Of a stretch of DNA of 64,000 bases, positions 39,572-51,499 are shown in pieces. This stretch comes from Tamarix chinensis (Eukaryota > Streptophyta > Magnoliopsida > Caryophyllales > Tamaricaceae). Below the pieces are notes generated by a model. The model had not been told where the DNA came from and made no database searches. It saw only the letters and a list, made by a program, of their open reading frames with translations. The stretch's first letter is position 1. Every line of letters begins with the position of its first letter. The stretch lies in the NCBI GenBank assembly GCA_030549775.1, contig CM060172.1:59670023-59734022 (forward strand). The letters run 5' to 3'. The position numbers and the translations under genes are program-made.

Positions 39572-39705
39572 GGTTATAATTATGTTATGGTAAGAAAGGC
39601 ATGATAATATGGTTATAATTATGTTATGGTAAGAAAGGCATGATAATATGGTTATAATTATGTTATGGTAAGAAAGGCATGATAATATGGTTATAAATAT
39701 GTTGG
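39572..39705 (+). repeat. 39-bp tandem repeat, 3.4 copies
   Basis: GGTTATAATTATGTTATGG-starting units begin at 39572, 39611, 39650 and 39689 and are almost identical. Confidence 0.92.
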
Positions 39706-41644
39706 TTGATGTTGGTGCGTGTTCTAATGTGAGTAGAAATTATTTTTATGCCTTAATCTACATGAAATTTGTGAATTGATGTTATGTTAGGGTAAACGGA
39801 TCGACTAGTTCCTCGATCAGTCGATTGGTTGACTTAACACATTGATTGGTGTGCCTGCAGAGACTTTGGTCTTACTCTCTGCTTAAACCCATCAACCAGT
39901 TTGGAAAAATTGATCAACTGATCTATGAACAGTCAACCGGTTTTTCCAAACCGATCGACCAGTTTAAAGAAAGTATGGTCTGGTTGAGTTGAACTGATCA
40001 ACTGGTCGACCAAAATCAATCGACTGGTTGGGCCAGGCCAGTCATAGTTTGGCTGGTTTGCATGAATTATTTCCTTGTCATTTGGTTATGTTCGGGGATT
40101 ATGATTGGGACTATACCATAATTATTAATGGGATAAGATACTGATTGTAACATGGATTATTGGCCTAATTAAGAGATTAAAATGGATCACAACTTATGGC
40201 ATACATTATGAGTAATATAAAGACTAAATGTATACTTAACTTAAGATAAGTGATAATATGGAAATAAGAGTAATGGGAATCAGTAAGGGTATGAATTAAA
40301 CCATACGATGGATATAACTAAATTTGGCCAAGGACAATTAGATATCCATATGGTTGAGGAAAATGGAAATAAAAGGATTAGTTAATATGGGAATTTACCT
40401 TAGCTACTTTTATGGGCCTTGTATGATCACTCATCCTAACGAATAAAACATTAATCACTTGAAGCGAAAGAAAGTCAAGCTGAGCATGGGTTTAGGTTAC
40501 CCAATCCTCGATTAGCTACCGGGGGTTAGTCTGCCTTCAAGCGTTTTGGTGCCTTTGGGCTTTGAATTTTGAGAGGTCCCGGTGCCTTACCTACTCTAGA
40601 CACTGATGATGTACTAGGAGGTATCGATACTAAAGGATTTGGTTACCTAGGTGGTTGGCTAAAGCCTAGACTTATGTTCATGTTGGTTGGCTTTGGCCTG
40701 AACTTATGTCCGCTTGTTGATTACCTTCGGCCTAAAATTATGTCCACTTGGTGATTGGCTTTGGCCGGGACTTTACGTCCCTTTTTTATAGGCTTCAATG
40801 GTATGTGAGACCATAGGGCGGTACATAGTCCATCACTTATGCACTTGATTATCCAATCATGGTATGGAACATTAATTACGATGATCGGCCTATACTTTAT
40901 ACGGATAAATGGATGATATGTCTTAATAAAATGGAATAAATGGAAATAACCCTAAGGGTTGATGGAGTATTCTCTGCTATTACTCATGCGAGTGGTTATG
41001 CAAAATTGATATGGTATCTTAAGCATGGTGTTTATGCTGTGATGTTGTTGAATATGATAGCATGTTTTATGCACACTTACTTATATGCACAATGAACTAC
41101 CATGATGCATGACGTATATTATGTTCATGAATGATAAATTAGCATGCTTGTGTACATTAAGGGAGCAACTTGGCTCACTCAGTATGTAGCATACTAATTT
41201 GTCTATTTGCTCGATCACCTGCTTGTTCCTATAGGCAGAGGACCATGTGCAAAATTTTTGGGATGGTTAGTAAAGGTCCTACCTCAGTTGGGTCGGGGAT
41301 TGTGAGCGAGGACATCTAAAAGGTTTTGATAGGGTCCATGGAAGACCTTGGTATCTATTTTGGGCCTCATGCCCCCAACCCATGTTTTGTAATTCAGCAC
41401 TTTTATATATGTATTATGTAAAGATTTGATCGAAACCTGTAGGATCGCTTGTTTTACACACTTTGGAATCGTTTCTATGAAATGATCATTTGCACACACT
41501 GCTGTTTTAGTGTTGTGTTGCTATAGCCTTAAATCTGATAGGGGGTAGGCGGCAGACATCTGACCTATGTCAGGTACGATGGTAACATCCAATTTTTCCA
41601 AGTGTTTTCTGCTTCTATAATATGTTTTAATGAAGGGTGTTACA

Positions 41645-43439
41645 GTGCACCTCTATTTTTTCTTATCGCACGCTTATGCATGCTAGCACAGCTTGCCCAT
41701 GCACACTCACACGGCTCACGCATGACCTTTGCATTCTTGTGCTTCCTCGTTTGTTATTTCCTATGTAATATGTTGCATGAGCACGACTATGCCTCTTCTC
41801 ATCGCATGCCCGTGTAGGTTCCCAGCTCTTATCTTAGGCGTGCACCACCTGTCACACGCCCGTGTGGCCCCTTATTTTCAGTTGTGCACCCCCTTTTACA
41901 CATCCAAACACCACAAAAATCTAAACATAGCACCACCATACCTTCTACCACACTTCCATGCAACTCAAGCTTCCATTTGACTCTAGTTATTTTCATTTGT
42001 ACCCTCTTTTACCTTAACTTTTTATGTCTATAATATTCGAACCTAATCATGTATTATCATATTTTTTGTAGGTGATTTTCCAATGATCTCAAAGAAGGGG
42101 GGTTAGGATTTACATACACGTAGCATGGTGCTTTGTTGGTAAGGATACATGTTATGAACAGGACTTTATGTGTGTGTGTGTATGAGTATGTGCTATTATA
42201 CTGGACATGTTCTATGATTAATGTTATTCTATGATATGATATCTTGAGTAATGAGATTGTGGAAGTATGCTTTTGGTATAATGTTGGATAGGGTATCTAT
42301 ATAATATGTTCATTTGAGGGTAATTATGTAGTCATAATAATATTATTAAATTTTATATCTTGTATACTTATATGAGTCTGTCATGATAATCTTGAATACA
42401 CAATCAAATCTAATAAGATACTAATCATTTAAAGTGAAAGATCACGTGAGTCGGGCCGATGTGTTTATATGGGTCTGTTCCACTAAATAATAATAGTGGT
42501 TTAGGTGTTTTGTCCCTAAGAGATGCATCAGTCTGTTCCGCCAGATTAATAATAGTGGGGCCCGATACTCAGCATAAGTAAATATACAATTAAAAGATAA
42601 AGTATTAATGGAAATTATATTAATCATTTAAAGTGAAATACTATGCGAGTCAGAACTAGGGTGTTGAGTCTATTCCACCAGATAATAATAGTGGCTCATG
42701 TGTGTTGTCGTTGAGAAGTGTTTCAGGCTGTTCTGCCGATTTAAGAATAGTGGCTCAGAAGCATTTTTGCTCCGAGAGGTGTTAATTGCATTCTACTGGA
42801 TAATAATAGTGGTTTAGGTGTTTTATCTTTAAGAGGTGTTTCAGAATATTCAACCGGGTTAAGAATAGTGGGGTCCCTAAACTCAACGTAAATAAAAGAT
42901 TAGAATATAATATATTTATATAGTGAGACTTGAATTCAGTATCTACCTGGCCCTATTTTATATTATCTTATGTATGCTTACTCTTTGATATGAATTTATG
43001 TATTGTGAGTAATCTTGCTTCGATTGCACCGTTACCTTACTTCATATGTATCGTATTGATCATTCATTCCATGGGTGCTGTTCATTCCCAATAGTAGAAA
43101 ACATATGTGTCTTTATGCGGGTCGAGGTTGACCCGGTGGATAAATTTGTAGCCTTTGATGATTTATACGTGAAGGAGTGATTTTGGTATTAGAGTTATGG
43201 GCATAAAGTCATGTTATCCTGATGTGTTCTGACTGGATACCTTTTGAGAATCTTAGATCTATGGAATCTCTTTTGTATTTTGAATTATTGTTTTGCATTA
43301 TGATTGATGTAATGATGGTATGATAAGCCACACTTATATCAATTACAATGGTAATACCCATCTATTTAATAATACGCTTTCGCTTAAAATGAAACTTTTT
43401 GGTTCGTAAAAAAAAACTATGGCGTTACACTTTCATTAT
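41645..43439 (+). mobile_element. Partial LTR (LTR F) following LTR G
   Basis: It starts in a C/T-rich leader-like region (41645-41990), continues through a conserved acceptor-like TTTTTTGTAG/GTGATTTT (42063-42080) and a minisatellite (42440-42890), and ends at GGCGTTACA (43439). The second half matches 7370-8453. LTR G directly abuts it, so its own left part is missing or displaced. Confidence 0.65.
42440..42890 (+). repeat. Hairpin minisatellite in LTR F
   Basis: Five or six units with ATAATAGTGG and TAAGAGRTGYNTCAG words, closest to the array in LTR A and LTR D. Confidence 0.8.
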
Positions 43440-45610
43440 CTCATCTCCCTCCTCCTTACTTCACATCTAGTTGTTCAATTCTTCATCTCTTTCACCCTTC
43501 TTTTCATATCTAACGAGCATCAATAATGCAAGCATCAACAACACACAAAAGGTATTTATTTTATATATATACATATATGCGAGTGTTTTGTAACAGCAGA
43601 GGTTGGTGTTGTATGTAATATTCCAAATTTTATCTAATATTAATCCCAAGTAATTAATATATTAACCTAATTCTAATCTCGATAAATTAATATTTTTACA
43701 TTACCCAAATTCCTTAACCCTAAATCTTAATCTAATCATAATATTTATTTTGGGTTTTTGATATTTTTAGCCTAAACCTAACTCTGGGTGATTGATGATT
43801 AATTTTATCCTAATACCCTAATTTAATGTAAATTATTATAACCTAATTTTAATTCTAAACCCAAGCTTAATTTTTTTCTTTTTTCTTTTTCATTTTCCCC
43901 TTCGCCTTTTCTTTTTCATTTTTCTTTTCCATCGTGCCTGACTTCTTTTTCTTTCTTCCTTCATGAAACACTTCCTCTACCTTGTTGCCATGACCTACCC
44001 CCTACCATCATCTCCCACCATATGAGTGATATGTTGCATTGAAAGTCTTACCCGCCTCACTTCCTTTATCCCTCTCCGCGTGCATGTATATATACATATA
44101 ACACATAGACTTAATCATTTAATGACCCCAGTCACCTCTCCTCCCTCCATCTTTTGTCGAATGATTACATCAACTGAAAGTCCTTCCTTTTCCTTCCCTT
44201 CCTTCTTCTCACTCTCTCCAAAAATGCCACAAAAAATTGGTAATCGTACACTCCACTGTTCCTTCCTCCTTTGCACCAGCCATCGCCGCCATTCCTCCCC
44301 TCGTGCACCAACCATTTCTATTGTACTCCTACCCCTATCTTCGGTTAAAACCATCGAAGCCACCCCCATTAACACCGGTCAAAACAACTGAACCTCCCCA
44401 TTTTCTTCACTACCCACCACCTTTAGCTTTTTCTTACATTCCTCCCCTTGAGCATTGATGCTCCATGTCGTTTCTACCCCTTGTAATGGGAAAAAACACC
44501 ATTACACACCCCTTACAAATGACAAAAGCTATCTTTGTTGTCCCCATTGCACTGCTCAAAACCATCGAAGTTATACCTAACCCCATTGGCCATTTCCACC
44601 AAAACTACCCTACACCTTTGACCCTCTCATCCATTCCTCCCATCGAGCATTACCCATTATTGCCATTTCATACCCCCTAGCAACGACAACTAGTTTCGTT
44701 TTTACCCCCTTAGTTTGGCATATTCCATCGTTCCCCTCCCTTGGTTGCGCAAAGCTCTATCAAGACACCTTCGAGTCTTGAAATTTGGATTTTACTCCAT
44801 TCATTCTCTATTTGATATTGTATCCTTTCTTTAGTAATATCCATAAGATATAATCGTGTTTTATCATTTTTTAGGTGATTTTACAGAGGTTCCAGATGAG
44901 GCGGGATAGGATGTATCTGCTTAAAGTCTCGTGTCCTTTTCAATAAAGATATAAGTCGTAGTTAGGATTTTCATGCTAAATGTTATGTATGATTGTGTGT
45001 ATTATCATATTGATATTATCATGTTGTTAAGTTCATATTTTGTATGTTGTGATATGATAATGTGGATCATATGATAAAAAGCGCATGAGAATAAGAAAGC
45101 ATGTATTTATACGATATCATCGTGTTAATTCTTATGCTGTAAACCCTAGGTAAGTTGTTATGGTATATGTTGTTGAAATGTGGGTTGATAGAGTATGGTA
45201 AGTGGAAAATGATTACATTTAAGATGTTTGGCGATATAATAAATTGAGTATTTAAAAATAATGATATCGTACATATAAAGTTTTTGTGAAATAATGGTGT
45301 TTGGCTATCCTTAAAAATATTTTGGTCAATATGTGTTTTGACATGAAAAATTTGGTGTTTTATTGTGTTAAATGAGTTAAAATATGCTAATAATATCATG
45401 TGAACTGTTTAGAGTAATTATGAATGTCCCAAGTTTAAATAAAATGAGAAGATGACTTAAGTTTATAATAATAACCCTAGAGGTAATGCTATTGTCGCAT
45501 ATGTAAGACGTTGGAGTTAAACCGTGATTTTCAGATATATTATTAATATTGGTATTTTGGAAATATATATCGAATTTGGTGATTATATAAATCTTCTAGA
45601 AAGAGTTATT
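43440..45610 (+). mobile_element. Older LTR (LTR E), left piece; continues at 54234-54296
   Basis: A C/T-rich leader fills 43860-44760, with a TATA-like TATATATACATATA near 44087. An acceptor-like TTTTTTAG/GTGATTTTACAG at 44869-44886 is shared with LTR F. The following AT-rich part matches 6600-7170. At 45611 it is interrupted by the minus-strand LTR I. The target word GTTAT and the continuation ACCTAACTTGTAAAATTAG appear at 54229-54252, exactly as in the uninterrupted relative near 7170-7200. Small frames in the leader are proline/serine-rich and not credible genes. Confidence 0.7.
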
Positions 45611-46429
45611 GCAACACCCCCCCAAATTTATGAATTGAATAAATTTATTTTTAAAATTTAAATATGGAAGCTAAAATAATAAATCGCAGGGTATTGTCGC
45701 CATACTTGGTACATATCTAGTTTTCTCCACCGTGTTACCAAGTGATAGGGCTAAAAGCCTCATTCTACGTAAATCAATAACACAGTCATAAGTCAAAGTA
45801 GTGAGAGAGTTAAGGTAATTTAACATTACTTCAAATATAACCAATTATCAATGGTTACAAAATGTTGTTTAAAGAAAATACAAAAAGACATTCAGAATAC
45901 AGAATCTTCTAGATCAAAATATACTTGGCAACAAACTAGACAGCTCTATACTCTCAACCCAAATAATAGCCTTCAACTGATATTGCAAGTTAACTTGTAA
46001 AGGTTACTGCCTATTGAATAAGCAAGGACTTGTGAGAAGGAATCCTTCAGTATAATGGTACTCAATAGCCCGTTATATACAAATATTATGACAAGTTCTC
46101 ATAAAACACGTAAAAGGCATCACAACAATACGTGGATATTTAGTTATACATACATTAATTAAAATATGATAATCGTTCGTATAACCACATAACATCAAGA
46201 CCATATACTACCGGTCAGGGACGGAGCCAATTCAGAGCACATGGGGTCGCCTGACCCCATGGATTTTTTGAAAATGATATATATTTTATATACAACAAAA
46301 GAGATGGAAAACAATTATGGACCGGTGGTTAAAGAGCTGCAAAAAACTTTCAATGTAATCTGGGGTCCTGGGTTCGAACCCCAGTTTTGTAAAAATTTTA
46401 CCCTATTTTTTTTTTTCTAATTTCACACT

Positions 46430-47982
46430 TGACTGACAGGGTCGTTGGCAGTTGGCTGACTTGCTCCATTGCTCGGTTGGTTGGTGGTTGCTGTGATTCA
46501 TTACTCTCCCTTTCGGCCTTTCAATTTTTGTCTGTCTCCGGTCTCCCTGACTCCCGCTCTCTCCACTCCAGTCTCCCCCGCAGTCCCGCTCGAGTCTCGA
46601 CCCCAGGCTGGCAGTGGCAGGCTCCAGCTCCACTACAGACAGGCGCCGCGCAGTTACACTACCCCGCCAGGCGCCAGCCGTCGCGCCCGCTCGCTCGAGT
46701 CTCGACCCCAGGCACCCACCGGCCACCGGCCACCGCCCAGTCGCACACTGCAGTTGGCAGTTGCTGACTTGCTGAGTTGCTGTGCTGACCTGCGCTGCTA
46801 TCTTGCCTCCGTCCCACTCCCTGGTGTCACTGTTTGTCTCTGTCTCAACTCTCGACAGAGGCAGGCAGCAAATTAGCCAAACAAAACAGCCTGCTACTGC
46901 CCCCGCCGCCCCGCCCCGAGAGAGCCAAACGGCCCAAACCAGAGTCCAGAGTCCAGATCCAGAGAGATTGAGATTTGAGAGGGTGAGGGTTATTTTTTTT
47001 TTAATTTTATTTAAGATGAAATATAATATCTTTTTTTGTTAATTGAATTAGTTTATATTTTTATTTCTAATTTTATTGTGAATTTGTGAAATTGGAATAG
47101 TTTGTATTTAGATTTGTAAATGAGTTGATTAATGTATATTTTTGAATTAGGTTATGTTAATTTGAATTAGTATGGTATGAATTATTATTGTGTAATGTTG
47201 ATTTAGTTGAGTATGAGTATTTTTGTTAATTGAATTAGTTTGTATTTTTATTTCTAGTTTTATTGTGAATTTGTGAAATTGGAATAGTTTGTATTTAGAT
47301 TTGTAAATGAGTTGATTAATGTATATTTTTGAATTAGGTTATGTTAATTTGAATTAGTATGGTATGAATTATTATTGTGTAATGTTGATTTAGTTGAGTA
47401 TGAGTATTTTTGTTAATTGAATTAGTTTGTATTTTTATTTCTAATTTTATTGTGAATTTGTGAAATTGGAATAGTTTGTATTTAGATTTGTAAATGAGTT
47501 GATTAATGTATATTTTTGAATTAGGTTATGTTAATTTGAATTAGTATGGTATGAATTATTATTGTGTAATGTTGATTTAGTTGAGTATGAGTATTTTTGT
47601 TAATTGAATTAGTTTGTATTTTTATTTCTAATTTTATTGTGAATATGTGAAATTGGAATAGTTTGTATTGAGATTTGTTAATTAGTTGATTGTTGTATAT
47701 TTTTGAATTAGGTTATGTTAATTTTGAATTAGTATGGTATGAATTATTATTGTGTAATGTTGATTTAGTTGAGTAGGAGTATTTTTGTTAATTGAATTAG
47801 TTTGTATTTTTATTTCTAATTTTAATGCGAATATGTGAAATTGGAATAGTTTGTATTGAGATTTGTTAATTACATCTTGTGTAATTGTGAATTTGTGAAA
47901 TTGGAATAGTTTGTATTTCTAATTAGTTGAGTATTTGTTTACTACATCTTGTATAACTGTATTGTTGTATTCATAATTGCAG
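46430..47982 (+). promoter_or_regulatory. Presumed 5' non-coding exon and intron of the hAT transposase
   Basis: The GC-rich stretch 46430-46985 carries two copies of CGCTCGAGTCTCGACCCCAG (46590s and 46690s). It ends at a donor-like AGAGG/GTGAGG near 46978-46988. An acceptor TTGCAG ends at 47982, 16 bases before the transposase ATG. The intron and the splice are inferred. Several open frames exist in the GC-rich part, but none resembles a known protein. Confidence 0.5.
47041..47875 (+). repeat. 187-bp tandem repeat, about 4.5 copies, inside the hAT element
   Basis: The word AATTGAATTAGTTT(G)TATTT begins copies at 47041, 47228, 47415, 47602 and 47790, i.e. a period of 187-188. The first three copies are almost identical and the last ones have a few changes. 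It lies in the presumed 5' intron. Confidence 0.95.
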
Positions 47983-47998
47983 ATTTGATCAAATTAGC

Positions 47999-50392
47999 AT
48001 GTGGAAATATCTTCAAAAGCGGCCTAAAAACAAAGAACGACCTAATGAGAACAATTCTAATCCAGTTCCTAGTCCTGTAATTCATGAACAAGTTTCTCCA
48101 TATCTTCATCAATCTCAAGCTACACAACGCAATTGGGTGGATTTAAATTCTCTGGAACTTGATCCAGGTCTGAGGAAAAAAATTTCAGATTTCCATCCAA
48201 ATCAACAAGATGAGGTAAGGAGAGCTTATATTCGTCTTGGTCCTTTCCAACCTCGTGCACACAATTTTCCAATTAAACTTATTGCCGGAAAAAATCGAAG
48301 ATTTGTTGCATCTTGGTTTGATCAGTATGACCGGTTAGAATATAGTATAGCAAAAGATGCTGCTTTTTGCCTACCATGTTACTTGTTTAAACAAGAATTT
48401 GAAGCCGGTGGTGATCATTTTGTGGGTCAAGGTTTTGGGGGCTGGAATAAAAAGGATAGGCTTGAAGTTCATGTTGGTAATTGTGATAGTCCTCATAACA
48501 AGGCTGTGAAAAAATGTGATACTTTGATGAATCAAAAGTATGGTATTCAAGCTGCTTTGTCAAAACAATCTGAAATAGTGAAATCTGAGTATCATATACG
48601 TCTAGAAGCATCAGTTATTGCTGTTAGATATCTTCTTCGACAAGGACTAGCATTTCGAGGGAATGATGAATCGGATAGTTCAAAAAACCGAGGTAATTTT
48701 TATGAGCTCCTAAAAATATTACAAGAAGTTAATCCATCTCTGGCTAGTTATATGTTGAAAAATGCTCCGAGAAATAGCCAGATGACTTCTCCTGATGTTC
48801 AAAAAGATATTGCATGTGCTTGTGCAACTGAAATAAGTAATGAGATTATTAAGGAGATAGGGGATGATGTTTTTGGCATATTAATTGATGAATCTGGTGA
48901 TATATCTGGTAAAGAACAAATGGCTGTTGTTGTACGTTATGTGGATCGTAAGGGTTTTGTGATGGAAAGATTTATTGGTATTGCACATGTAGCGGATACA
49001 ACTGCCGTGTCACTCAAATCAACACTTGAGACGATGTTAGTGAAATATAAATTATGCATATCAAGAATACGAGGACAGGGCTATGATGGAGCAAGTAATA
49101 TGAGAGGAGAATATGGTGGTTTAAAAAGTTTGATTCATATTGAAAATAATTCAGCATATTATATTCATTGTTTTGCTCATCAGCTTCAGTTAGCACTCGT
49201 TGCAGTTGCAAGGTCTCATGAAGATGTTGATTGGTTGTTTTTTATCGTTACTGGTGTTGTTAATGTAATTGGATCATCTAACAAACGTCGAGATATGCTT
49301 CGAGATAAACGTGCTCTTGAATTAGAAGAAGCATTTGATCTAGGCAAGATCGAACATGGGCGTGGATTGAATCAAGAATCAGCCCTTTCAAGGGCTGGAG
49401 ATACTCGTTGGGGTTCACATCTTAAGTCTCTTTCAAGTTTGGTTAAGTTATTTTCTCCGGTTATTGAAATACTTGATTTTTTGAAAAAAGATTCAAAAAG
49501 TAGACAGAAAGGTGAGGCTAGAGCTTTCAAAGATCTACTAATGTCCTTTGAGTGTGTTTTCATGTTACATTTGATGAGAAGGGTTCTAGGTATCACGAAT
49601 GATTTATCTCAGATGTTGCAGAAGCGTGATCAAGACATTGTAAATGCCATGAGACTTGTTCAACTTGCTAAACAACGCCTCCAAACGATGAGGGATGAAG
49701 GATGGGAAGATCTTATTGTTGAAGTTTCTTTATTTTGCCACGATAAGAATATTGTTATTGCGAATATGGATGATCGGTATGTTAAGGAAAACAAATCACA
49801 ACGGTTGGCTCCATTTCTTACAAACATGCATCATTACAAGTTTGATTGCTTCTACAGCATATTAGACTTGCAATTAGAGGAGCTTGAATCACGTTTTGAT
49901 GTGATAGGCACTACGTTGTTGTCATGTGTAGCATGTTTGAATCCATCGGAGCTATTTTCTGCTTTTGACAAAGCTTCATTGATTAGGTTGACAAAGTTTT
50001 ATCCCGAGGATTTTTCTGATGTTGATGTTGTGATACTGGATAATCAGCTTGAGAATTATATTTTGGATGTTCGATCTGATGAAAGATTTTCTGAATTAAA
50101 AGGACTTGGTGATCTCTCAAGGAAGTTAGTGGAAACAAAAAAGCACACTACATATCCTTTGGTTTATATGCTTGTGAAGCTGGCTTTGATTTTACCGGTA
50201 GCTACTGCAACTGTTGAAAGAGCCTTTTCAGCAATGAGTTTTATCAAAAACAAGTTGCGAAATCGTATGTGTGATGAATGGGTACATAATTGTCTAATGT
50301 CATATATAGAAAAAGATGTATCCGATACCATTAGTAATGAGACTATTATAGCTCGATTTCAAAATATGAAACCTCGACGAGTACAATTGTAA
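47999..50392 (+). CDS. hAT transposase, TTF-finger/DUF4371 type (ZMYM1-like), 797 aa
   Basis: It catalyses cut-and-paste transposition of its own element in the nucleus. A TTF-type zinc finger spans about residues 90-170 (C124, C127, H158, C162, H166). A DUF4371-type region follows at about 180-400. The RNase-H-like catalytic core has D297 in LIDESGD, D363 in GYDGASN, the C391-F-A-H394 motif and E740 in TVERAFS, the positions expected for the hAT D-D-E triad. Between them lies the long helical insertion (about 400-715), with DTRWGSH at 468-474. The C-terminal dimerisation domain is about 715-775 (YPLVYMLVKLALILPVATATVE). No stop or frameshift; full length for the family. The start is the first ATG after a good splice acceptor. 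Plant genes annotated as zinc finger MYM-type protein 1-like have this architecture. Whether it is expressed is unknown. Confidence 0.95.
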   Translation: MWKYLQKRPKNKERPNENNSNPVPSPVIHEQVSPYLHQSQATQRNWVDLNSLELDPGLRKKISDFHPNQQDEVRRAYIRLGPFQPRAHNFPIKLIAGKNRRFVASWFDQYDRLEYSIAKDAAFCLPCYLFKQEFEAGGDHFVGQGFGGWNKKDRLEVHVGNCDSPHNKAVKKCDTLMNQKYGIQAALSKQSEIVKSEYHIRLEASVIAVRYLLRQGLAFRGNDESDSSKNRGNFYELLKILQEVNPSLASYMLKNAPRNSQMTSPDVQKDIACACATEISNEIIKEIGDDVFGILIDESGDISGKEQMAVVVRYVDRKGFVMERFIGIAHVADTTAVSLKSTLETMLVKYKLCISRIRGQGYDGASNMRGEYGGLKSLIHIENNSAYYIHCFAHQLQLALVAVARSHEDVDWLFFIVTGVVNVIGSSNKRRDMLRDKRALELEEAFDLGKIEHGRGLNQESALSRAGDTRWGSHLKSLSSLVKLFSPVIEILDFLKKDSKSRQKGEARAFKDLLMSFECVFMLHLMRRVLGITNDLSQMLQKRDQDIVNAMRLVQLAKQRLQTMRDEGWEDLIVEVSLFCHDKNIVIANMDDRYVKENKSQRLAPFLTNMHHYKFDCFYSILDLQLEELESRFDVIGTTLLSCVACLNPSELFSAFDKASLIRLTKFYPEDFSDVDVVILDNQLENYILDVRSDERFSELKGLGDLSRKLVETKKHTTYPLVYMLVKLALILPVATATVERAFSAMSFIKNKLRNRMCDEWVHNCLMSYIEKDVSDTISNETIIARFQNMKPRRVQL

Positions 50393-51499
50393 ACGAATAT
50401 CTATGTATGAATTTGGATAATATTAAATATATTATTATTATAATTATAATTTCTGTTATTATTTTATATTTGGATATATGCTTAATGCTTGTTATTTATT
50501 GGGACCCCATGCATTTTATATCCTGGCTTCGTCCCTGCTACCGGTGTTCGTTCATCTGGAATAAACCAAAACTTACCAATGGAACATCCAAGTGGTGCTA
50601 TTTATAGTATAATTAGAAACAACATCATTCTTAGATAACCATGGTGACAATGCTTGTTATTAATGCCAACAACTCTCATAACACGGGTAGGCTCACTAGC
50701 ACAAACTAATAACAACTCATGGCATCACGGGTAGGCACAAAGACTACTACTAACCAATCCAATAATCATTTATATTTTTATTTACTCAAGAGAAAATCAT
50801 ATTAACCTGAAGACACTAAGGTATGCCGTTCATACTAACGCACAAAGGCAGCATAATATCTTATTGACTATCAACCCAATGACACAAATGTGCCATGATT
50901 GCACTGGTACACAAATGTAGTATAGTACCCTACCGACAGGGACACCTGCATACCCTCTACTAGGTATGTAGAGCTAAATAGAGTAAGATATAGGATTTAT
51001 TTAGCCCACTAATGCACACCACCAAAATATATAAATAATTGTGGGTTAAACCACTCCTTTAAGGCAACGAACCCTAAAGAGCCACCATTTACAATCTCAA
51101 GGTCTTTCATTTTAAGTATTAGTATTTTACAACGGTGACCACGGGATCACATATTAATCACATAGATCTATTTTTTTTTCATACTTAACCATTTTTACTC
51201 ATTTACAAGCATATAAGACAACTATAATCAAGGTCATTACCAATGTCAACATTAAAAATCTACTAAGGTCATCATAGGCTCAATTATTCACACTCATGTA
51301 TCTTATGTAAAAAATGACCATAATGCACCTAGGGCTAAAGTCACCACATTATCATCCATTTCCATTACAGATACCATTTTATTTATCAACTTATCATAAA
51401 AGGATAACATACCATAATTTAATTACATTAAATTATCAGATATGTCAAATGACTATTTTGCCCTTATACACAAATTTGCACTAAAACCCTAACATGCAT

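Larger units (their letters stand above)
38215..40050 (+). repeat. Dispersed CGATCGACYGGTT words in LTR G
   Basis: Clusters at 38215-38320, 38520-38570 and 39795-40050 contain about 15 variants of CGATCRACYGGT and its reverse complement. Several are adjacent in opposite orientation, so short hairpins are possible. I do not recognise the motif as a known site. Confidence 0.6.
38063..41644 (+). mobile_element. 3' LTR of a gypsy element (LTR G), about 3.6 kb
   Basis: It begins TGTTATAATATCCCAC right after a polypurine tract and ends GAAGGGTGTTACA. A TATA box (38456-38467) is followed by a C/T-rich leader and a splice-donor-like TAG/GTAAGC at 38938-38946. Unlike the others it has no ATAATAGTGG minisatellite. 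Instead it carries scattered TCGACCGGTT-type words (38215-38320, 38520-38570, 39795-40050) and a 39-bp triplication. As the flank on the left is internal sequence, it is a 3' LTR and not a solo LTR; its 5' partner is missing. Confidence 0.7.
46216..50537 (+). mobile_element. Complete hAT transposon, 4322 bp, apparently intact
   Basis: The terminal inverted repeats CAGGGACGGAGCC and CAGGGACGAAGCC match at 12 of 13 positions. A shared subterminal CATGGGGTC lies within 35 bases of each end. A perfect 8-bp duplication CTACCGGT is at 46208-46215 and 50538-50545, the hAT hallmark. It contains a GC-rich 5' exon-like region (46430-46985), an AT-rich presumed intron with 187-bp tandem repeats, and one uninterrupted transposase frame. 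It is inserted in LTR I and is the youngest-looking element in the window. Confidence 0.95.

Noticed and set aside
46403..46876. Overlapping 107-135-codon frames on both strands in the hAT 5' region
   Set aside because: GC-rich leader with repeated CTCGAGTCTCGACC words; frames on both strands are expected by composition.
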